Shown in pieces: positions 32,774 to 39,734 of a stretch of 43,066 nt of DNA. The position numbers and the translations under genes were made by a program. Every line of letters starts with the position of its first letter. Position 1 is the first letter of the stretch. The notes under the pieces were generated by a model, which saw nothing but the letters and a program-made list of their open reading frames with translations, ran no database searches and had not been told where the DNA came from. Location: positions 1 through 43,066 of IMG/VR virus record IMGVR_UViG_3300049893_000722. One strand, 5' to 3'. This stretch comes from a virus.

Positions 32774-34181
32774 AGACCACCTGCAAAGGCCCGCCTTGAT
32801 GGTCGGCCTGAATGCTCTTCACTATGTGCATAATCGCATACCTGCGGGCATCCATGGCGTCCGCATGATGGTCCACCGGAGTGCTAGTCGCATACCGGTC
32901 CTTACTATGCGGGTCCACATTGTCCCGCCACCTGTACCCCCGAAACTCCCCTATCGAATGGACACACCCAGGGTCCACCGTGAACCGGCCCTCGTCCAAC
33001 AACCACGCCACATTCCCCAAGCCCTGCTGCCGCGCATTGTCCGCCGCATACACCGGCAACCCAAGACTCCGCAAGCTGGCAATCGCTACCCCCTGGCTCG
33101 GGTCTGCCAGTATCGCGTCGAATGGCGCAATCGCCTGCAACCGCCAAAGATACTCAGCAATGTCCGTCACACTCACGGGACCGGTACGGTAGTACTCACC
33201 GTACTGATGGACGTTCTCCCCAGGCTGCACCCCCAATGGCACTATCGCCGTAGGGTCACCACCACCAAAGTCAATCCCCGCCAACCGCCACTTGCAATCC
33301 GCCCACGGAACCGCACTCCGCACTACATGCACCAACTCCGAGAACTGCGGGTACACCAACCCCGTCAAAGCAATGAACGCCGACTCCGCAGTGTCCGGGT
33401 ACTCCTGCGAGAACTCCCCAGGCAACCCGCGGAACGCCCGCCGCTCCCGCTCCAACCACTCCGCATCCCGGCCCGGCCTCACACTCCACGGCAAGAACCA
33501 GTGACGATACCCGTTCTCCCCCCTCACCGCACCCCAATACAACTCGCTGAACCAGCCATACGCCCCATTAGCCGTACTCACCGCAATGAACTGCCCACCA
33601 CCATCCAGCGCCGGCCGATACGCCGCATAGTTGTCCTCCCCATACGGGTGATACGCCGCCTCGTCCGCTACTACCAACGTAGCCGTATACCCACGGCCAG
33701 CCTTCGGAGTAGAGGGCAAGGCCATCACCCGACCCCCACCAATCACCTCCACTATCCCCGCCGTGTCCCGCTCCAACGTGGCCGGAAAGTCCACATGCTC
33801 CACCAAGACCTGCCGAACCTTCCGCAACAACTCGTATGCCTCAGCCTGACCCTGCGACAACAACAACACCACCGAACCAGGCCGCTGCGCTACATACGCC
33901 GCATATACCGCTACCGCCCACGACACCCCAATCTGCCGCGCCTTCAATACCACCCCACTAGCCCCAGCACTCCACTCACTCAAGAGTTCAGTGAGGTGCG
34001 GCCACGCCTCCAATGGCACTAACCCACGGTGCGCGTCCATGAACCGGACCCCTCGGAAGTACACCTCGACCGGTACGGAAGTCACATCCCCTCGCTGGCG
34101 CCGCTCCGCTACCCGCATCGCAGCCAATACCAACGCCTCCTGCAAGGCACTCCCGTCTACCCGGTTCCCCCGTGTCGTCAA
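32766..34181 (-). CDS. terL: Terminase large subunit (packaging ATPase-nuclease)
   Basis: 471 residues. ATPase half: Walker A-like KARQIGVSW (80-88), hydrophobic VVLLLSQ strand, Walker B LVVADEAA (169-176) and coupling motif STANG (202-206). Nuclease half (RNase H-like): GIDFGGGDPTA (Asp304), ILADPSQG (Asp360) and HHADAMDARRYA (Asp441/444). It cuts concatemers and pumps DNA through the portal. ATGA overlap with the small subunit. The coding strand here is strikingly G-rich at third codon positions compared with the tail genes. Confidence 0.92.
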   Translation of the reverse strand: MTTRGNRVDGSALQEALVLAAMRVAERRQRGDVTSVPVEVYFRGVRFMDAHRGLVPLEAWPHLTELLSEWSAGASGVVLKARQIGVSWAVAVYAAYVAQRPGSVVLLLSQGQAEAYELLRKVRQVLVEHVDFPATLERDTAGIVEVIGGGRVMALPSTPKAGRGYTATLVVADEAAYHPYGEDNYAAYRPALDGGGQFIAVSTANGAYGWFSELYWGAVRGENGYRHWFLPWSVRPGRDAEWLERERRAFRGLPGEFSQEYPDTAESAFIALTGLVYPQFSELVHVVRSAVPWADCKWRLAGIDFGGGDPTAIVPLGVQPGENVHQYGEYYRTGPVSVTDIAEYLWRLQAIAPFDAILADPSQGVAIASLRSLGLPVYAADNARQQGLGNVAWLLDEGRFTVDPGCVHSIGEFRGYRWRDNVDPHSKDRYATSTPVDHHADAMDARRYAIMHIVKSIQADHQGGPLQVVYV

Positions 34182-34642
34182 CGACCCTCCCTCACTATCC
34201 GCTCCGCTTCCTTCATAATCTCCTCCGCACTCAACCCCATCCTCTCCGCTATCTCCTTCGCCTTCGCCTGCACACTCTCAATCGCAATCCGGTCCCGCCG
34301 ACCAAATCGCTCCGGCCGCGTCCGCTCCAATAACCACGCCGCCGCCTGCCACGACTTCACCGGGTCCTTCTCCGCCGCCTCCCACAACTTCTCCACTAAC
34401 GCCTGCTCCCCTAACCCATACGCCTCGTCCACCCGCTCCCGTATCGACTCGTCCTCCGCTAACCACCGCTTCAACGTCGCAATACTGATGCCCGCAGCCG
34501 CAGCAGCAGCCACTTGGCTCTGCCCCCTCTTCAACTGCGCGATGATAATCTCCGCCCGCGCCTCAGTCCGCACCGTCGGCCTACCAGGCCGCCTCACCTC
34601 CGGCATCCCTATAGCCCAACTCGCCAATCCGCTGTCTTCCAT
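34178..34642 (-). CDS. terS: Terminase small subunit
   Basis: 154 residues from ATG 34642 (MPEVRRPGRP at 34606 is an alternative start). N-terminal helix-turn-helix: VAAAAAAGISIATLKRWLAE, preceded by RPGRPTVRTEARAEIIIAQL. The middle (residues 65-115) is helical with KSWQAAAWLLERTRPERFGR, a phrase found in many small terminases. It binds the packaging start site and loads the large subunit. First gene of the minus arm, with AGGAG/AGGGGGAG before the start. Confidence 0.8.
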   Translation of the reverse strand: MEDSGLASWAIGMPEVRRPGRPTVRTEARAEIIIAQLKRGQSQVAAAAAAGISIATLKRWLAEDESIRERVDEAYGLGEQALVEKLWEAAEKDPVKSWQAAAWLLERTRPERFGRRDRIAIESVQAKAKEIAERMGLSAEEIMKEAERIVREGR

Positions 34643-34786
34643 CTCCCCCTACTCCTACTTTTCTACCTATCCTACCACTCACTTCAATTCACTAGAGCCT
34701 AACTAATACTCCTCGGACCCTCCCTCGCTGTTGGAATGCGGTCACCGCAAATCTCGATGGGACTCCGGGCGTTGTCCCTCCCCTCG

Positions 34787-34805
34787 AGGCACCCCGGGGG
34801 TGCCT
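34787..34805. repeat. Palindromic hairpin near the minus-arm leader
   Basis: Nine-base arms (AGGCACCCC and its complement) around a single G, followed by TGTTATATAAGG. It could be an operator, a terminator for readthrough, or part of a packaging site. Confidence 0.5.
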
Positions 34806-34936
34806 GTTATATAAGGAACGCGCGCGCGCGAGGGGGCGCCCCCTCCCTGGTCGGCATCGCATGGGCAGGGCACAGCACGGCAGACACGGCATTGTCCCCT
34901 CTTGGTGCGGCCGGAGCAGCTGCTTCCCCTCCATAC

Positions 34937-34960
34937 CGTTATGCTGGCGCCAGCATAACG
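34937..34960. repeat. Perfect 24-bp palindrome
   Basis: CGTTATGCTGGC joined directly to its reverse complement. A perfect two-fold symmetric site of this length in a divergent promoter region is a likely operator or replication/packaging protein site. No matching copy was noticed elsewhere in the window by eye. Confidence 0.6.
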
Positions 34961-35072
34961 CGCGCGTCACCCGTTTTAAAACGCGCGTTCAAAAACGATT
35001 ATTCGAAGTCGCGTGCAGGTTCGTGTCGTGTCCAGATGACCGCAGTAGCGTGAGCGAGAGAGAGGATTGTCC

Positions 35073-35101
35073 TTGACATAACTATATATCGCCTTAGGTA
35101 T
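35073..35101 (+). promoter_or_regulatory. Candidate plus-strand promoter
   Basis: A consensus TTGACA at 35073-35078 is followed by an A+T-rich spacer (CTATATAT). With 17-base spacing the next hexamer is AGGTAT, a poor -10, so the site is only suggestive. It is the best sigma-70-like -35 seen upstream of the plus arm. Confidence 0.3.
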
Positions 35102-35217
35102 GGGTGGATGGATACATTGTTATAGGGAAGTCCCCTATGTGAGGGTTTCCATTCTGGTTACACGCGAAGCCGGCCGGCGCCGATACTTGACGTATCACTA
35201 GCGAGGGGGATTCGGCG

Positions 35218-35376
35218 ATGTGTCGAGAGTGTGGACGGGAACGGGACCTGGTAGACCGGAGGCGATGCATTGAATGCCTGGAAGGGCGCACTCAAGTTGC
35301 ATCGATGGTATGTACCTGCGCCTGGGGTGAAGGGTGCGCCCGATGTGCCACTTCTCACGCGGCTACGTTAGCCTAG
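35218..35376 (+). CDS. 52-aa zinc-knuckle protein, first gene of the plus arm
   Basis: ATG 35218 with GAGGGGG upstream. Two cysteine groups: CREC...CIEC (residues 2-20) and CTCAWGEGCARC (residues 32-43), eight Cys in 52 residues, probably two zinc sites. A small GATAC/GTATC hairpin (35182-35196) precedes it. Its last codons GCC-TAG belong to the repeated intergenic element that follows. Early-expressed regulatory protein is a reasonable guess. Confidence 0.6.
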   Translation: MCRECGRERDLVDRRRCIECLEGRTQVASMVCTCAWGEGCARCATSHAATLA

Positions 35377-35458
35377 TGTTCGGCGCCACGGGAGCGATGC
35401 GTTGGTATCGCTCCTGTACCGCTGGCCACCAGGTCAGACAACGCAAAGGGGAAGCAAC
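35371..35458 (+). repeat. Cassette-boundary repeat, copy 1
   Basis: Starts at the GCCTAG that ends the preceding gene, continues through GGCGCCA, a hairpin (arms GGAGCGAT 35391-35398 and ATCGCTCC 35407-35414), then CGCTGGCCACCAGGTCAGAC and GGGGAAGCAAC before the next start. The stem sequence differs from copies 2 and 3, but pairing is kept. Confidence 0.75.
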
Positions 35459-35827
35459 GTGAAGATTTATCAGAAGTTGGCGCAATCCCAGGCAGCGATG
35501 GAACGCTGCGAAGCTACGGGTAACAACGAATGGGCAGAGCGATGGCGCTCCGAGATTGACGCCATTGTGAGCGATGGCGCTCCAAGTGGCGCAGGTTTCG
35601 ACAACGGAACGACGTTTGACGGCTACACCGGGGGTCGCCTGGTGTTCTCTACGTCGTTCCACCACATGAACGACAACGGCTACTACGATGGATGGACGGA
35701 CCACCAGGTCATCGTGTCGCCCGATTTCGAACTCGACTACACCATCCGCGTAAGCGGACGCAACCGGAACGCTATCAAGGCATACATTGCCGAAACCTTC
35801 TCTTACTGGCTCGATAGCGAAGCCTAG
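35459..35827 (+). CDS. Hypothetical phage protein
   Basis: 122 residues starting with GTG 35459, fixed by the conserved leader (AAGGGGAAGCAAC). Helical N-terminus (KIYQKLAQSQAAMERCEATG, NEWAERWRSEIDAIV), then a beta-rich part with FHHMNDNGYYDGWTDHQ and a final DFELDYTIRVSGRNRNAIKA block, a combination seen in small early phage proteins of unknown role. Ends SEA followed by the repeated element. Confidence 0.65.
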   Translation: MKIYQKLAQSQAAMERCEATGNNEWAERWRSEIDAIVSDGAPSGAGFDNGTTFDGYTGGRLVFSTSFHHMNDNGYYDGWTDHQVIVSPDFELDYTIRVSGRNRNAIKAYIAETFSYWLDSEA

Positions 35828-35914
35828 TCTCCAGCGCCATCGCCGGCGAGCCTCTAGCGGGTTCGCCGGCGCTACGCTGGCCACCAGGTCAGACAACGCA
35901 TGAGGGAAGCAACG
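35822..35914 (+). repeat. Cassette-boundary repeat, copy 2
   Basis: Same layout as copy 1: GCCTAG (stop of the preceding gene), AGCGCCAT, hairpin with arms GCCGGCGA 35842-35849 and TCGCCGGC 35863-35870, CGCTGGCCACCAGGTCAGAC and GAGGGAAGCAACG before ATG 35915. Confidence 0.75.
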
Positions 35915-36535
35915 ATGGATTCTCAACTGGTCCACATCGAAGAGTGGGAGCGCCACGATGGCGCGTGGGACTCGCGCAATCCCGAGATGGGTGAGCGCGC
36001 ATCCTATGGGGACATTCTGTTCCTGGACGCGAGGCATAGTAGCGAACCATGCGGGCAGTGCTACTACATGCCCGAGTTGACCGGAGGGAGCGACTACAGT
36101 GGCGGTAGCGTCACCCTCGCGAACTACAGGTCCATGCTTGAATCCTACAGGGACTACGTTGTGGACCTGTACGGCGGGCATGGCACCTACGCCATCGCCA
36201 TTCCGGTATGGGCATTCGTGTGCAAGCCCGCCATTGCCGAAACGCTCGCGGGCCTTGACGACTACCCGGTCATTGATGAGGAGGCTTTGAGCGACCTTGA
36301 ATCTGAGTGGGAGCAGGAAGCCTGGGAGTCATTCGTGCGCCACGATTTCAAGTGCGCGCTTGAGAATGCCCGTTGCGAGTGCCTGGTAGGCCAACAGTGC
36401 CATTGGTGCACACTCTCAGATGAGGATGCCCGCGCGTTGTTTGAAGCTGCCCGCGAAGCTTCCAATACCTATTGGGAGTATGAACACAGTGGGGCCTGGA
36501 TTGACCTGGACCGCATTCTCCCGCACGTAGCCTAG
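35915..36535 (+). CDS. Widespread phage protein family (DYSG / YGTYA / DYPVIDEE type), unknown function
   Basis: 206 residues. ATG 35915 is used because the ATG at 35900 lies in the conserved ribosome-site region. The central part (about 60-140) carries SDYSGGSVTLANYRSMLE, GGHGTYAIAIPVW, LAGLDDYPVIDEEALSDLE and EAWESFVRHDFKCAL, a signature shared by many uncharacterised early phage proteins. The C-terminal part has CECLVGQQCHWC, a possible metal site, and a helical end. Role unknown. Confidence 0.65.
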   Translation: MDSQLVHIEEWERHDGAWDSRNPEMGERASYGDILFLDARHSSEPCGQCYYMPELTGGSDYSGGSVTLANYRSMLESYRDYVVDLYGGHGTYAIAIPVWAFVCKPAIAETLAGLDDYPVIDEEALSDLESEWEQEAWESFVRHDFKCALENARCECLVGQQCHWCTLSDEDARALFEAAREASNTYWEYEHSGAWIDLDRILPHVA

Positions 36536-36621
36536 TCGTCGGCGCCATCGGAGGCGAGGCTACGGTTTCGCCTCCGCTACGCTGGTCCACTAGGCCAAGC
36601 TAAAGCTAGAGGGATGCAACG
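36530..36621 (+). repeat. Cassette-boundary repeat, copy 3
   Basis: GCCTAG stop of the preceding gene, GGCGCCAT, hairpin arms GGAGGCGA 36550-36557 and TCGCCTCC 36568-36575, then CGCTGGTCCACTAGGCCAAG (diverged from copies 1 and 2) and GAGGGATGCAACG before ATG 36622. Confidence 0.7.
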
Positions 36622-36849
36622 ATGCGGACCGCGGATTTCCATGTCATCTTCGACAACCAAACGGCCACGCCACGCACCTACCATCTACGGGTGGACACGT
36701 TCTGCAACGGTATGTCATGGGCGCGTTGCTCTTGTGGGGCCAAGTCGGCAACGTACCCCTGGCCACTCGAAACAGCCGAATGGGTCGGTCGGCATAAGCG
36801 GGCACACTGTGACGCCAACGATTCACACGCAACTACTTACGCCTGGTAG
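36622..36849 (+). CDS. Small zinc-type protein
   Basis: 75 residues. ARCSCGAK near residue 35 and H...HC near residue 58-63 (RHKRAHCDAN) form a C-x-C...H...C set that suits one zinc ion. N-terminal strands (DFHVIFDNQT, TYHLRVDTF). Ends GCC-TGG-TAG, a variant of the cassette boundary. Unknown role. Confidence 0.6.
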   Translation: MRTADFHVIFDNQTATPRTYHLRVDTFCNGMSWARCSCGAKSATYPWPLETAEWVGRHKRAHCDANDSHATTYAW

Positions 36850-36861
36850 GTTCATCCGCCG

Positions 36862-36936
36862 GCCGGCCGGTATCGGGGTGAATCCCTACCGGCCGGCTTC
36901 CAAACTCGGGGCTCCTGGTACCGCGCGGGCGGTACC
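36862..36936 (+). repeat. Two consecutive intergenic hairpins
   Basis: First hairpin: 11-base arms GCCGGCCGGTA (36862-36872) and complement (36887-36897). Second: GGTACCGC (36917-36924) and GCGGTACC (36929-36936) with a GCGG loop. Neither has a T-run, so they look like mRNA structures or processing sites more than simple terminators. They lie where copies 1-3 have the single hairpin. Confidence 0.6.
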
Positions 36937-36970
36937 GTAACGACAGAAACAGGGAAAGGATAGCAGAACG

Positions 36971-37174
36971 ATGGCAACGACAAAGTTTCAACAACGACAC
37001 TATGAGTTCTTTGCGGAACTCATCCAGGAATGGCGCAGCGAGGGCATCGAAGACGTAAACGAGTTCCAGTTTCGTCTATCGCGCGAGTTCGCCCGCGACA
37101 ATGCCCGCTTCGACAAGGAACGGTTTGCCCGCGCGTGCCAGCCTGGCGCCAATGTCAAGGCTCGAGCGCGATGA
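36971..37174 (+). CDS. Hypothetical helical protein
   Basis: 67 residues, ATG 36971 with CAGGGAAAGGATAG upstream. Entirely helical and charged (QQRHYEFFAELIQEWRSEG, FQFRLSREFARDNARF). Overlaps the next gene by ATGA, beginning a compact five-gene run to 37958. Not recognised. Confidence 0.55.
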   Translation: MATTKFQQRHYEFFAELIQEWRSEGIEDVNEFQFRLSREFARDNARFDKERFARACQPGANVKARAR

Positions 37175-37401
37175 AAACGCGCTGCACCGGTTGCGCCGCG
37201 CTCGCGGAGGTTCACTACTGCGGGCATTACCTTGGGACCGTCTGCGAGACATGCGCCAGCGGTGAAACGTCGGCCCGCTACCTGGAACAGTGCCAGAATT
37301 GCGGGCATCGGCAATCGTTCCACGGCCCGTTCGCGTGCTTCCACTGGGAGCACAGCGAGGAACCGTGCCCCTGCTCGGGATTCAAAGGAGAGTTGTCGTG
37401 A
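37171..37401 (+). CDS. Double zinc-ribbon small protein
   Basis: 76 residues with CTGC, CETC, CQNC and CPCSGF, plus further Cys/His (HYCGH, CFHWEH). The pattern suggests two zinc sites in tandem. The C-terminal CQNCGHRQSFH...C...CPCSGF phrase is common in small actinobacterial and phage zinc-ribbon proteins. Overlaps neighbours on both sides. Function unknown. Confidence 0.6.
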   Translation: MKTRCTGCAALAEVHYCGHYLGTVCETCASGETSARYLEQCQNCGHRQSFHGPFACFHWEHSEEPCPCSGFKGELS

Positions 37402-37526
37402 TTACCGCTGTCTACATCGGCTCGCTGCTCGCGGCGTGCGTCGGCATTGCCGTCGTTCACGTCAGGGACGAAATCCGCGACCGGCGCACCATTCGGCGTC
37501 GGCTTCGAGACTGGGACAGGAGGTAG
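37398..37526 (+). CDS. 42-aa single-pass membrane peptide
   Basis: GTG start overlapping the previous stop (GTGA). Residues 2-20 (ITAVYIGSLLAACVGIAVV) form a membrane helix. The remainder is strongly basic (RDEIRDRRTIRRRLRDWDRR), so it should sit with its C-terminus in the cytoplasm. Possibly acts on host membrane functions. Confidence 0.5.
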   Translation: MITAVYIGSLLAACVGIAVVHVRDEIRDRRTIRRRLRDWDRR

Positions 37527-37530
37527 CAAG

Positions 37531-37764
37531 ATGAAAACGATACACGACCTGGACTTTCGCAACGGCATCGCGCTGCTCTTGCAGTACCGCAACGGGGAGC
37601 GTGCGCTCTGGGTGAGCGACGAGATGTTGGCCGGCAACAGCGATACGCCGTGCTGGACTCTCAATGACATCAACGAGAAAGCACCCATCGCAGAGGACGA
37701 GGACGTTGATGTAGCGCTCGAGCTCTGGAAGGCGGCCGTCGAATGGGAGGAGGACGAGGCATGA
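37531..37764 (+). CDS. Hypothetical acidic protein
   Basis: 77 residues, ATG 37531 preceded by AGGAGG at ideal spacing. N-terminal strands (GIALLLQYRNGERALWVSDE) and a very acidic C-terminus (EDEDVDVALELWKAAVEWEE). Overlaps the next start by four bases. Not recognised. Confidence 0.6.
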   Translation: MKTIHDLDFRNGIALLLQYRNGERALWVSDEMLAGNSDTPCWTLNDINEKAPIAEDEDVDVALELWKAAVEWEEDEA

Positions 37765-37958
37765 GAGAGTACCAGGTCTATATCATCGAGCGGCGCGGGC
37801 GATGGGTGACCGTCGATGCCCGCGACGCGGAGGAAGCGGCAGAGCGAGCCGAAGATGCCGCACGGGATGACCTCGACTACGAACGCCGCAAGATTCCGTT
37901 TGACTGGGACCACATCGAGTTTGAGAACATCCAGGACGACGACATCAAACTCGGATAA
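37761..37958 (+). CDS. Hypothetical acidic protein
   Basis: 65 residues: strand (REYQVYIIERRGRWVTVDA), an acidic Ala/Glu helix (DAEEAAERAEDAARDDLDYE), then a second strand region. This YxVyiie...vdA.daeeA layout recurs in small proteins of unknown function in phages and bacteria. Last of the compact run. Confidence 0.6.
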   Translation: MREYQVYIIERRGRWVTVDARDAEEAAERAEDAARDDLDYERRKIPFDWDHIEFENIQDDDIKLG

Positions 37959-37964
37959 ACAGGC

Positions 37965-37999
37965 GTGGGGCCGGGAGGATGCGGCACTCCCGGCCCCAC
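37965..37999 (+). repeat. Strong intergenic hairpin (13-bp stem)
   Basis: GTGGGGCCGGGAG (37965-37977) pairs perfectly with 37987-37999 around a nine-base loop. No T-run follows. It stands seven bases after a stop codon, like the hairpins of the cassette repeats, and may be a factor-dependent terminator, attenuator or mRNA-end protector. Confidence 0.65.
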
Positions 38000-38036
38000 T
38001 CAGAAGGGGAAACCACGCGCAAGGGGAATCGCTAAC

Positions 38037-38285
38037 GTGGCACTTGCATCATACATCGTAGAGTACGAACCGGGGCTGACTGGCGATGAGTACGCCTGGG
38101 CGTACCATGTCAGCGGCGAAGAACTGGCCGAGGCATTGTGGCTTGGCCTCATCGAAAGGGGAGAATCCAGGGTATGCCAGATTACAGGGACGCGGGCGGT
38201 AACGTATGTCCCCCGCACCACTGGCGCATCGAGCCGCCGAACGGCAGCCCGAGAATCAAAGGCGAGTGCCGCAAGTGTGGTATGA
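38037..38285 (+). CDS. Hypothetical protein
   Basis: 82 residues from GTG 38037 (CAAGGGGAATCGCTAAC upstream). N-terminal strands and an acidic middle (GEELAEALWLGLIERGES). The C-terminal 30 residues are Ser/Arg/Ala-rich and overlap the following zinc-protein gene by 112 bases. That much overlap suggests the end may be dispensable. Confidence 0.5.
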   Translation: MALASYIVEYEPGLTGDEYAWAYHVSGEELAEALWLGLIERGESRVCQITGTRAVTYVPRTTGASSRRTAARESKASAASVV

Positions 38286-38392
38286 CCAGGCTGTACGCTT
38301 CGGGACTGGACGACGGCTGGATGAGGGGAGCGGGGCCGGGATACGGCCTGGGCTGGACCGGCACTCCCCTGAATCCGCGTCATCCAGCATGA
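38174..38392 (+). CDS. Small zinc-ribbon phage protein (CPPHHW / CRKCG)
   Basis: 72 residues from ATG 38174. NVCPPHHWRIEPPNG followed by GECRKCGMTRLY is a clear C-H...CxxC zinc ribbon, of a type found in many small phage proteins with a C.HHW....G...G.C..CG layout. C-terminus Gly/Pro-rich. Overlaps the next gene by ATGA. Confidence 0.65.
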   Translation: MPDYRDAGGNVCPPHHWRIEPPNGSPRIKGECRKCGMTRLYASGLDDGWMRGAGPGYGLGWTGTPLNPRHPA

Positions 38393-38625
38393 ACTGCCGG
38401 CGGTGCGGTAAGCCGATGCTCCGGGTCAACTCCGAAGAGTATTGGTGCATCGCACACGGGACACAGGAAGTAGAGGTGACACGCGAGAGACAGATGACCT
38501 TCTGGTTGATAGTCAAACAGGACGCCAGGCTGCCGGAACCGGCCCCCTGGCCCCCCACGATGCGGGAACGCTGGCACAACTGGCGTTCGGATGAGGATGA
38601 CTGGGATGATTGTTTCGAGGATTGA
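38389..38625 (+). CDS. Zinc-ribbon protein with acidic tail
   Basis: 78 residues. MNCRRCGKPMLRVN...YWCIAHG is a compact zinc finger with the final ligands Cys/His. The rest is Pro/Trp-rich and ends in a very acidic tail (WRSDEDDWDDCFED). ATGA-coupled. May bind nucleic acid or a host protein; unassigned. Confidence 0.6.
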   Translation: MNCRRCGKPMLRVNSEEYWCIAHGTQEVEVTRERQMTFWLIVKQDARLPEPAPWPPTMRERWHNWRSDEDDWDDCFED

Positions 38626-38956
38626 AGAGCAGACCGAGACTCTGCAAAGGCTCCTGCGCGAGGCCGTCGATGCCAACGGGCAGCTAAACGCTGCCAAATC
38701 GGCGCTCGACGTGGCCGAAGCAGAGATTCGACTGCTGCCGGACATCGACGGCAAAAACGCCGAGACGAGAGAAGCACAGTTCACACTGCTCTGCGCTCGG
38801 GACGCCATGGTCCAGAGCGCCCACGACCTGCGGGACGACGCCGAGGCCAACCTCGCGCTCTACCGGGCGGACATCGAGGTGTGCCGCGAGACTATCAAGA
38901 CGCTCCGGCTCCAGGCCGAGTTCGAGTTGGAACAACTCCGGGCCGCTCGGGCGTGA
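38606..38956 (+). CDS. Coiled-coil protein
   Basis: 116 residues from ATG 38606 (GAGG nine bases upstream; ATG 38591 is an alternative). Almost wholly coiled coil: IEEQTETLQRLLREAVDANG, LDVAEAEIRLL, then AMVQSAHDLRDDAEANLALY and a final LRLQAEFELEQLRAARA. Could organise a complex in the replication block that follows. Overlaps the next GTG. Confidence 0.55.
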   Translation: MIVSRIEEQTETLQRLLREAVDANGQLNAAKSALDVAEAEIRLLPDIDGKNAETREAQFTLLCARDAMVQSAHDLRDDAEANLALYRADIEVCRETIKTLRLQAEFELEQLRAARA

Positions 38957-39132
38957 GAGTACATTGGGCGGACAGCACGAACCGGCCCTGGTGCAGAGAG
39001 GCACGGGAGTCGGCTCGCACAATCACGGCAACACGGCACACACGGCTGATTACCTGCCCGTGGTGCCTGGATGCGGCAATGACACAGGAAGGGGAATCCA
39101 ATGGAAACGCTGGTCAAAAGGTACAAGGTTAG
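38953..39132 (+). CDS. 59-aa CPWC zinc-type protein
   Basis: GTG start at 38953 overlapping the previous stop (GTGA). PWCREARES then RLITCPWCLDAA resembles tiny phage zinc proteins with one Cys followed by a CxxC. TAG 39130-39132 lies 32 bases inside the following gene. Function unknown. Confidence 0.5.
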   Translation: MRVHWADSTNRPWCREARESARTITATRHTRLITCPWCLDAAMTQEGESNGNAGQKVQG

Positions 39133-39694
39133 GGTCACGTTCACCGAACCCCTGCTCGGCAGCCAGCCGCAGCGGGACATCGCACAGGAACACGTCATGG
39201 CCGAAGCCATCCGCGCCGGCATCGACGTGGAAGACGAACTGGGCACCCTGCCCGAGGAGCTGGAGAAGGGAACGACCGCGTTCCACAAGGACGAAGAGGG
39301 GAACCCGGTGCTCTGGGACTACCAGGTCAAGGGGTTTCTCAAGGAGTGGGGCCGGCAACTGAATGGCTTCAAGGAAGTGAAGGCGCTCCGGGACAAGATT
39401 GGGAACTTCGTCTACGTGTTCCCAAGGCGCATCCCGCTCCAACTGTCGGGGCCGATTGACTTCCTGACCCGGCCCATCCAGTGCGACACGGCGCGTGGTC
39501 CGAGGATTGCCATCGCACGTTCGGAGATGGCGCCGGCCGGGACTACGATGGAGTACGAGATTCGCAGCCTGAAGGGGGTTATCAGCGAAGCAGTGCTGAC
39601 AGAGATTCTTGACATGGGAGTCTTCAAGGGCCACGGCCAGTGGCGCGGCGGCTCCTACGGGCGGTTCACCTACGAGATTACGGAAGTCCAGTAA
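39101..39694 (+). CDS. Phage protein of the VRVTFTEPLLG / GxGQWRxxxYGRF family, unknown function
   Basis: 197 residues; AGGAAGGGGAATCC gives a ribosome site. Signature phrases: YKVRVTFTEPLLGSQPQRDI, KDEEGNPVLWDYQVKGFLKE, GNFVYVFPRRIPL, ARGPRIAIARSEMAPAGTTM and the C-terminal GVFKGHGQWRGGSYGRFTYE. I have the impression of a recurrent family in phages near replication genes, without assigned function. The glycine-rich end and the KGFLKE segment recall RAMP-type folds of Cas7/Cas5 proteins, at a purely visual level. Confidence 0.6.
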   Translation: METLVKRYKVRVTFTEPLLGSQPQRDIAQEHVMAEAIRAGIDVEDELGTLPEELEKGTTAFHKDEEGNPVLWDYQVKGFLKEWGRQLNGFKEVKALRDKIGNFVYVFPRRIPLQLSGPIDFLTRPIQCDTARGPRIAIARSEMAPAGTTMEYEIRSLKGVISEAVLTEILDMGVFKGHGQWRGGSYGRFTYEITEVQ

Positions 39695-39734
39695 GGTGAC
39701 CTGCCTCACAGCAATTGCATTGCGACGCTACGTG

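Larger units (their letters stand above)
34643..35217. promoter_or_regulatory. 575-bp divergent intergenic region rich in palindromes
   Basis: Separates the two arms. It holds the palindromes listed separately, an alternating (CG)6 run at 34819-34830, a self-complementary AGGGGGCGCCCCCT at 34831-34844, a CGTTTTAAAACG palindrome at 34972-34983 and an A+T-rich stretch near 35075-35125. Open frames here (for example 34736-35053) are not convincing. Promoters for both arms, and possibly the origin or packaging site, are expected here. I cannot place them firmly. Confidence 0.65.

Noticed and set aside
32610-34022. Long plus-strand open frame (about 470 codons) opposite terminase and portal
   Set aside because: Arg/Pro/His-rich shadow of the minus-strand genes caused by their G-rich third positions. 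No domain is visible, and terminase motifs are unmistakable on the other strand.
34736-35053. Open frame across the divergent region
   Set aside because: It spans the palindromes and the (CG)6 run, has no convincing ribosome site, and its composition is unlike neighbouring genes.
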